Shown: positions 58,281 through 64,000 of the stretch, piece by piece
How positions within the stretch are numbered: position 1 is the first letter of the stretch
Layout of the letters: every line of letters starts with the position of its first letter
Source of the DNA: G036327475 sp036327475
GTDB lineage: Bacteria > Pseudomonadota > Gammaproteobacteria > Enterobacterales > Enterobacteriaceae
Direction of reading: 5' to 3'
Length of the DNA stretch: 64,000 nt
Assembly (NCBI RefSeq): GCF_036327475.1
Contig: NZ_CP132913.1
Location: forward strand, 1 to 64,000
Notes under the pieces: model-generated
What the model saw: only the letters and a program-made list of their open reading frames with translations
Told to the model about the DNA's origin: nothing
Database searches by the model: none
Program-made: the position numbers and the translations under genes

Positions 58281-58329
58281 ATATCATGTGAGAGCGCCGG
58301 TCACCCCCGCACCGGTTGAAATTCTGCTA

Positions 58330-59297
58330 ACTGAGAATTGCGGCAGAAACAGTTCGCATTCCCTTGCTCCTTTCGCCAAGTGATCGGTTATGGGAAACAG
58401 ACAAGTCCGATACACGCCACCAGCATTGAGAACAGCGAAATCGGTTTGATGCGCCCCAACACCTGCACCTAAATGGTCTGGCCGATAATTATTAGCACTA
58501 CCACGGCAATTTTCGACACCTGCAGCTCGTCACACCCCGTTGTTGGCGTACAGATCGTGTGAAATCGTGGAAAACAGCCGACACGCCGGCCAGCCTTACC
58601 CCTGCCACTACCGCTTAAATAAAGCCGAGGGAAAAAGTTGCCGCCCACCGCATTGGCCGGATGGATCGCTGCTATGTTGTTACCGCAATAAACGTTGAGA
58701 AAGTAGCTCATAAAGCCGGTGGCGTATAACACGCTTTTACTCATTGACGGTAAAACACATTAGGATATGAGGCATGCCCGCCATCCCGAACATCAGCGCC
58801 AGCTCTAGCGACGGCGCCGAGACCGGATCGGCCCCCAGTTCCGGGCCGCACGATAGTCGCGCCCTTGGCATGTATTACCATAGCATCCTGTGCTATCAGG
58901 TATAGCGCTACCACCAGCGTGGCGCAGGCGGAAAGCGTGCGGATCGATTTCTGCCGCAAGCGGTATGGCGCGACATAGGCAACGTATAGCACCCGAGATT
59001 GCGTAGCCGTTCGAGTATAAAATACCGAGGAACGATCGCGGCGGACATGAAATCGCCGGAGATCGCCAGCCCGTTTTGTAAGCTGGTGATGTTTCTGCTA
59101 GCGGTGTAATATTTGCGCGAGCAGGTCCGTTTCCAAATAGGTAATACACAGTAGCGGCGACAAACAGCACAAACAGGATAAATAGCCTTGCAGGTTAAGC
59201 GGTTGGCGCGAATGACGTCGTTGACCGTTTCGGCCTGGATGAGCAGCGGAAAGGCGGCCAGCGGCAGCGTCACGGTCCAGAAGTATTTATTGGCCAT
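58330..59297 (-). pseudogene. actP: Acetate/glycolate permease remnant
   Basis: ActP is a sodium:solute symporter. It starts MANKYFWTVTLPLAAFPLLI, then, with frame jumps, KYYTASRNITSLQNGLAISG, ERLRNLGCYT, IRTLSACATLVVALYLIAQ, VFYATGFMSYF in altered form, and IHPANAVGGNF. The C-terminal part reads KGARECELF. Internal deletions remove several helices. Confidence 0.85.
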
Positions 59298-59432
59298 ACG
59301 GCATCTCACGCAATAGCTGTTGAGACAGACGATCGAACTTACCATTGGCGCGGATGATGTAAATACCGGTAGCATGGAAGGAGGCCACAATCAGACCGAT
59401 GCCGAGCTGGATGCTACGCGTCACGCTGGCAC
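59288..59432 (-). pseudogene. yjcH: YjcH (DUF485) remnant
   Basis: Only the second helix and end remain: GASVTRSIQLGIGLIVASFH, ATGIYIIRANGKFDRLSQQL and LREMPYGQ, overlapping the actP start as in E. coli. A deletion joins it to the end of acs, and the first helix is gone. Confidence 0.8.
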
Positions 59433-60898
59433 CGGGATGCTTAGAGGGTCGTAGACAAGCCCTTCCAGCAACTTTTCGACCTCGCCGGGATCGGCGAGCA
59501 TGAATGTGTCGCCCAGATCGCCGGTATCGCCGGCGACGATTTTGCGCAAGATGTGGCACATGATTTTGCCTGAGCGGGTTTTCGGCAGCGAATCGGTCCA
59601 GTGCGAGATATCGTGGCAGAGATAGCGCCAATCTCCTTGCGCATCCAGGCGCGGACCTTGTTATATAATTCCTGCGGCGGGGTTTCGTTAGCGTTGAGCG
59701 TAATATAGGCATAATATGGGGAATCCCCACTACCGCTTTGGCAATTTTCGGATGTGCCCCAAGCGCCGATTCAATCTCGGCGGTGCCGTTGGCGATGGCA
59801 GGGAACGTTCAGCACATCATCCACGCGACCGGTTATCCAGTAATAACCGTCCTCGTTGCGCCGAGCGCCGTAAAATAGGTCTGCGCGAAACGATCGTGAT
59901 CGCCATACAGCATGCACGTCTGGCCGGGCCAGGTGGCCGGTGTTATCCACCAGCGCGGGCTACGCGCCGAAAAACGGCAGCGCCTTCTGGATTGATCGGC
60001 TCCCCACCTAGCCCGTGATCCGCAGCGATGTACAGTGGGTTCCGTCTATCGCTCTGCCCCTTTGGCCATGAGCGCGAGGATAGCAGTCGGCACGGTATAG
60101 AGTGTATTATGTATTAAATCAAACACTTAAGTCATACAGGCCAGTTGGGTACACCCTCGAACATGAGGGCAATAGCACCGCAGGTCATCGGACCATAGAG
60201 AAGATCGCTGTGGCCGGTTACCCAACCAACGTCGGCGGTACATCAGTAAATATCGCCGGGATGATAATCGAATACGTATTTAAAGGTCATGGCGGCATAG
60301 ACCAGATAGTCGTTGGTGGTGCGTAACACGCCATTCGGGGTGTCGGTCGAGCCGGAGGTATAAGGAATGAACAGCGGATCCTCTGCGCCCATCGCCACGG
60401 GCGCTCAGCCCATCATCGGCGGTTATCACCAATTTGGCGCTGAAGTCGATAATGCGGCAGTCGATAATGCAGCCGGCGATCGCCTACGGAGCAAGCCCGG
60501 CGAAAATCACCGAGTGGACGGCGCCAATGCGGGCGCAGGCCAGCATGACTACCGCCACTTCCAGCACTATGAGCATATTACATGGCCACCACATCCCCTT
60601 TACCGATCCTTTGCGTATTCAAAACCTTATCGAAGCGGCACGCCGCCTTATGTAATTTGCAGTAGGTGAGGGTCTTACTTTGGCTGACGTCACTCCCTTC
60701 CCAGATAATCGTGGTTTGATCGCCTCGTTCTGGCAAATGACGATCGAGGCAATTGGCGGCCACATTTAATGTGCCGTCTTCAACCAGCGGATATTGACGT
60801 GAGCGGGATTGAAGGTAGTATTTCAGAAAGGGTAATCCATTCCACAATTTGAGCATATTCTCGCCAAAAGGAATCGGGTAGCGATTGGGTTGACTCAT
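59421..60898 (-). pseudogene. acs: Acetyl-CoA synthetase remnant
   Basis: Acs activates acetate through acetyl-AMP. ATG 60898 opens MSQPNRYPIPFGENMLKLWN; further on DGTLNVAANCLDRHLPERGD and TTIIWEGSDVSQSKTLTYCK. Later pieces in many frames include VYAAMTFKYVFDY-type sequence (about 60290), GWVTGHSDLLYG-type sequence, and near the C-terminus KTRSGKIMCHILRKIVAGDT in which the acetylatable Lys context is preserved. Large deletions and stops throughout. Confidence 0.9.
60445..60474 (+). repeat. 15-bp imperfect tandem duplication in acs remnant
   Basis: GTCGATAATGCGGCA (60445-60459) is followed by GTCGATAATGCAGCC (60460-60474). Confidence 0.85.
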
Positions 60899-61340
60899 AG
60901 TTTCCTCCTTGTATTTGTTAATGATATGTCAACTCTTGGCTAATTAACCCTCCTTGGATTGGTTTTGTTTCTTTTTTGCGCGACAGATCACGCATCACCT
61001 ATAAGGTCTCTGCACTTATTGGAAAAAACACCCCGCCAGACCTGGGATAACAAGCATTAATGGGGCCATCTCAGACCCTTTCAGCGATATTTATCATTTT
61101 ATTCTGTTTAAAAAACGTATATAAAGGCGGGTAGCGCATCTGATAGTAGCGATTTCAGCGCGTTTTCTAATCCCTTTGATAACAAAGAGTTAAAGTCAAT
61201 CTCCTGTAAAATACCTAGAATAACAGAAAAAATTGTCGAAATCTCTTATAAATCAAATCTTAAAGAAACACCATGTGTGCTCGACGTTTTTGAGGTTACG
61301 GTGGGGTCACGGTGGGGTCTACTAGGAAATAACTATTGTT
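60899..61340 (+). promoter_or_regulatory. acs-gltP intergenic region
   Basis: In E. coli the nrfABCDEFG operon lies here; no trace is seen. The region is AT-rich and must contain the gltP promoter, which I cannot place firmly. An 11-bp tandem duplication (ACGGTGGGGTC at 61298-61308 and 61309-61319) lies 21 bp upstream of the gltP start. The gltP SD is weak (TAGGAAA). Confidence 0.4.
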
Positions 61341-62639
61341 ATGAAAAAGTTAAAAATAACACTCGCCTGGCAAATTCTCATTGCTTTAGTCCTGGGTATC
61401 CTGCTCGGTGCGGTACTCCATAACCAGGGAGAATCACGCGATTGGATGATTGCTAATATTCTTTCTCCGGCAGGGGATATTTTCATCCGCATGATCAAGA
61501 TGATCGTGGTGCCCATCATGGTCGCCACGCTGGTTGTCGGCATTGCCGGTATTGGCGATGCCCAAAAGCTCGGCAGCATCGGATTTAAAACCATCCTGTA
61601 TTTTGAGATAATCACGACGCTGGCGATCATTCTGGGAATTACTCTCGCAAATGTCTTTCACCCAGGCCGCGGGATTGATATGTCGACGCTGGCGGTTGTG
61701 GATATCTCAAAATACGAGCAAACTGCCGTTGCAGTGCAGTCAAGCGGCCATAGTCTAGTCGGCACCATTTTGTCGATTATCCCGGCAAATATTTTTGTTT
61801 CGATGGCCAACGGCGACATGTTACCGATCATTTTCTTCTCTGTCTTGTTCGGGCTCGGCCTAGCCTCTTTGCCGGAAAATACTCGGGCGCCGCTGTTAAA
61901 TGTGTTCAACGCTGTCGCGGAGACGATGTTCAAAGTTACGCATATGGTGATGCGCTATGCGCCGGTGGGGGTTTTTGCACTGATTTCGGTCACCGTGGCG
62001 ACCTTTGGCTTCGCCTCGCTACTGCCGCTAGCCAAGCTGGCGCTGTTGGTATACGGCGCCATTATCTTTTTTGCCCTGGTGGTGCTGGGGACCGTGGCGC
62101 GGCTCTGCCGGTTGCGTATTTGGACGCTTATCTGCATTTTGAGGGAAGAGTTGATTCTGGCCTTTTCCACTGCCAGTTCAGAAAGTGTGTTGCCGCGCAT
62201 TATCGAAAAAATGGAGGCGTACGGCGCACCTGAGGCGATTACCAGCTTCGTGGTGCCGACGGGGTATTCGTTCAACCTGGACGGGTCGACGCTGTATCAG
62301 AGTATCGCCGCCATTTTCATCGCGCAGCTGTACGGCATTGAACTATCCATTGGCCAGGAAGCAGTGCTAGTGCTGACGCTAATGGTTACCTCCAAAGGGA
62401 TTGCCGGTGTACCAGGCGTATCCTTTGTGGTGCTGCTAGCGACGCTTGGCAGCGTGGGCATTCCGCTAGAGGGGCTAGCGTTTATTGCCGGCGTCGACCG
62501 GATCCTGGATATGGCGCGTACTGCGCTTAATGTTGTAGGGAATGCGCTGGCGGTGCTGGTGATCTCAAAATGGGAAAATCAATACGACAGCGTGCAGGCG
62601 CTGGTGTATGAGAAAGAGATGTTGACAACCAAAGACTGA
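61341..62639 (+). CDS. gltP: Glutamate/aspartate:proton symporter
   Basis: GltP is an inner-membrane dicarboxylate/amino acid:cation symporter. 432 residues. The N-terminal helices start LAWQILIALVLGILLGAVL. The substrate and ion-binding half is intact: STASSESVLPRIIEKME (HP1, about 270-286), TGYSFNLDGSTLYQSIAAIF (TM7, about 305-324) and KGIAGVPGVSFVVLLATLG (HP2, about 350-368). It is the only complete gene between ssb and the end of the window, which suggests that uptake of host glutamate or aspartate matters. Confidence 0.97.
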   Translation: MKKLKITLAWQILIALVLGILLGAVLHNQGESRDWMIANILSPAGDIFIRMIKMIVVPIMVATLVVGIAGIGDAQKLGSIGFKTILYFEIITTLAIILGITLANVFHPGRGIDMSTLAVVDISKYEQTAVAVQSSGHSLVGTILSIIPANIFVSMANGDMLPIIFFSVLFGLGLASLPENTRAPLLNVFNAVAETMFKVTHMVMRYAPVGVFALISVTVATFGFASLLPLAKLALLVYGAIIFFALVVLGTVARLCRLRIWTLICILREELILAFSTASSESVLPRIIEKMEAYGAPEAITSFVVPTGYSFNLDGSTLYQSIAAIFIAQLYGIELSIGQEAVLVLTLMVTSKGIAGVPGVSFVVLLATLGSVGIPLEGLAFIAGVDRILDMARTALNVVGNALAVLVISKWENQYDSVQALVYEKEMLTTKD

Positions 62640-62653
62640 TTGTACGCGTCTTC

Positions 62654-62678
62654 CCGATAGCGCCCATGGCGCTATCGG
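62654..62678. terminator. Hairpin after gltP
   Basis: CCGATAGCGCC, loop CAT, GGCGCTATCGG: a perfect 11-bp stem 15 bp after the gltP stop, without a T run. It may stabilise the mRNA 3' end or end transcription with Rho. Confidence 0.6.
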
Positions 62679-62729
62679 CGGGGGGATGGCGGTACTAAGT
62701 AGAGATCACAAACAGCCAGATGTTAATGA

Positions 62730-63100
62730 CATTATGACGTTTTGTAGATCGATGAAGTGTCAAGGTGGTGACCCACGCGGCCAAAGTGGAGTAAAACCGC
62801 GGATCGACCCAGAGGTGCGTTGACGCCATCAGCCGCGGCGGTGCAACAGCTTGTACAGCGCCAAAATGACCAGCATCGACAACAGCGGCGCGTACCAGAT
62901 CGATATCCACACCGGTATAGCGCCCGCCCTTCAAGCGCTCCGCTAGCGCCGGCGATCATCTGACTAAAAGGGTAATTAAGCCGCAAGGTGTTTTGGTTGT
63001 AGCATCCCGGATTTGACTCACCAGCCGGGGACGAACAGCGTACAGCGCGTACCTGGGCCATTGATGACATCTACCGAGTAGTACTCTGATGGTAATTCAT
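62730..63100 (-). pseudogene. nrdG: Anaerobic ribonucleotide reductase activase remnant
   Basis: NrdG is a radical-SAM enzyme. ATG 63100 opens MNYHQ; a one-base insertion shifts the frame, which then continues YSVDVINGPGTRCTLFV in the next frame. Later NPGCYNQNTLRLNYPFSQMI matches PGCYNKSTWRVN, and VVDAGHFGAVQAV with WVDPRF is the degraded end. The CxxxCxxC cluster site has lost at least one Cys. Confidence 0.85.
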
Positions 63101-63106
63101 CGCTCA

Positions 63107-64000
63107 TTAACCCAGCTTGCCGGTCGAGAGATGCTTGACGCGCCGTTTGGCTTCCTCTTGTTTGCCGGTGTTAAACGACTGCACATCCGGACTGTCAAGA
63201 TAACCGCAGACCCGCCGGATCATCGACATGCGCGACGGGTTATGGTTGCCGCATTACGAGCAGGTCAAGCCTTTACTGGTGCAGGCGAATTCGCCGGTAA
63301 AACCGTACTCGTAACATTCATCGATAGGAGTATTGGTAGCAGCAGTAAGGCACGCAGTGATAGCTGTGGTCAAAAACATCTTCCAGCGCGCGGATTATGT
63401 TGCAGATTAGCAAATAAAGCCGCCGCTCGCCAGCGAAGGATATGACGCTTCGAAATCCAACATATCGCAGGAATTCACTTTTTAACGTCCAGATGGAAAC
63501 TGTTGGTGCAATACCCCTCATCGGTCACGCCGTCGATAATACCGAACTCGGCGGAGTCCAGGCGGCAAAAACGGTCGCACAGGTTTTCGCTCGGCGTACT
63601 GGTAGATGCTGAAACCATAACCGGTTTTCGGTTGCTGCCTGCAACCACCGTGCGACGTCGCCAGCGCTCTCTCCCGCTGGTAGACGCTGTCGTAAAACGC
63701 GGGTGCGGTTGCTAAATGGCGCATTAATGGTTTTGTGAATGCCAATATAGCCCAGCGAAATGGTGGCGCGACCAGCGCTTTCACGCCATCCAGTCGAGCA
63801 TACGTGTCATCAATACTTTTAGTCAGCTGCCGCTGCCCGTCCAGTAATGTCCAGAAGCGCGCTTTTTGATTCAGCTTACAGCGCAATGCGCGACAAATTG
63901 AGGCTGATGACGCCAAGATTATTGTGGCCATCGTAGACAAGTTGGCCATTTCTCTCATAAGCACCGAGGAAACTGCGGCAACCCATCGGCGTTTTAAACG
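63107..64000 (-). pseudogene. nrdD: Anaerobic ribonucleoside-triphosphate reductase remnant (runs off the window)
   Basis: C-terminal part, read from the window end downwards: LSRIALRCKLNQKARFWTLL-like sequence (about 63890), ATISLGYIGIHKTINA (about 63760), TGYGFSIYQY (about 63600), DSAEFGIIDGVTDEGYCTNS (about 63540), ALEDVFDHSYH, CYECGFTGEFACTSKGLTCP with one zinc Cys pair, RRVCGYLDSPDVQSFNTGKQ (glycyl radical loop, with GYLG changed to GYLD), and VKHLSTGKLG with stop. Stops and frameshifts in between. It lies 6 bp upstream of nrdG, as usual. Confidence 0.88.

Overview
The window is a piece of chromosome from a Sodalis-like insect endosymbiont (Enterobacterales). Gene order and protein sequences follow the E. 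coli template almost everywhere, and the 16S gene carries Sodalis-type sequence around its variable helices. Intact, E. coli-like housekeeping genes alternate with long stretches where the expected neighbours are still recognisable in E. coli order but are broken by stops, frameshifts and deletions. That mix is typical of a recently host-restricted symbiont such as S. glossinidius. The species call is an inference.

Layout. 1-1180: 3' part of tufA. 1181-4060: decayed DNA with remnants of an MFS exporter, a MarR regulator and bacterioferritin. 4065-17952: the complete S10, spc and alpha ribosomal protein operons (rpsJ to rplQ, with secY and rpoA), including their promoter and leader elements. 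All reading frames here are intact. 17953-22208: remnants of a FhuE-type siderophore receptor, mscL, trkA and rsmB. 22284-26323: intact def-fmt, then dprA, smg and yrdD remnants, then intact tsaC and aroE. 26321-32120: a yrdB remnant and an rRNA operon (16S, tRNA-Glu, 23S) with no 5S gene after it. 32195-32690: a metH fragment and an orphan lysine riboswitch whose lysC is gone. 33001-38675: intact pgi, four pseudogenes of the yjbEFGH exopolysaccharide cluster, a ubiC remnant and intact ubiA. 38777-42190: plsB and lexA, with dgkA missing between them. 42191-48000: a decayed, partly AT-rich zone (yjbJ, zur, hydantoinase-like, pspG and qorA remnants, plus two unassigned small ORFs). 48174-55167: dnaB, uvrA and ssb intact; tyrB, yjbQ and yjbR broken. 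55200-60898: remnants of yjcE, a LysR-cidA-cidB-like locus, actP, yjcH and acs. 61341-62639: intact gltP. 62730-64000: remnants of nrdG and nrdD.

What survives: translation, protein export, transcription core, N-formylmethionine handling (Def and Fmt), t6A tRNA modification (TsaC), shikimate pathway (AroE), glycolytic Pgi, ubiquinone prenylation (UbiA), phospholipid entry (PlsB), replication (DnaB, SSB), excision repair and SOS control (UvrA, LexA with its operators) and dicarboxylic amino acid uptake (GltP). What is broken here: turgor control (mscL, trkA), siderophore uptake, zinc sensing, acetate scavenging, anaerobic dNTP synthesis, exopolysaccharide genes, a natural-transformation factor (dprA) and aromatic transamination (tyrB). 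This matches a protected, iso-osmotic, nutrient-supplied intracellular life.

I found no CRISPR array, insertion sequence, prophage or obvious new defence system. The most interesting points are the stranded lysine riboswitch, the rRNA operon without 5S and with an abnormal P1 promoter, a Ser-for-Asn change in the EF-Tu guanine-binding motif, a probable CTG start for fmt, a recurrent pattern of 10-26 bp tandem duplications, and two small unannotated ORFs (44054-44287 and 49573-49680).
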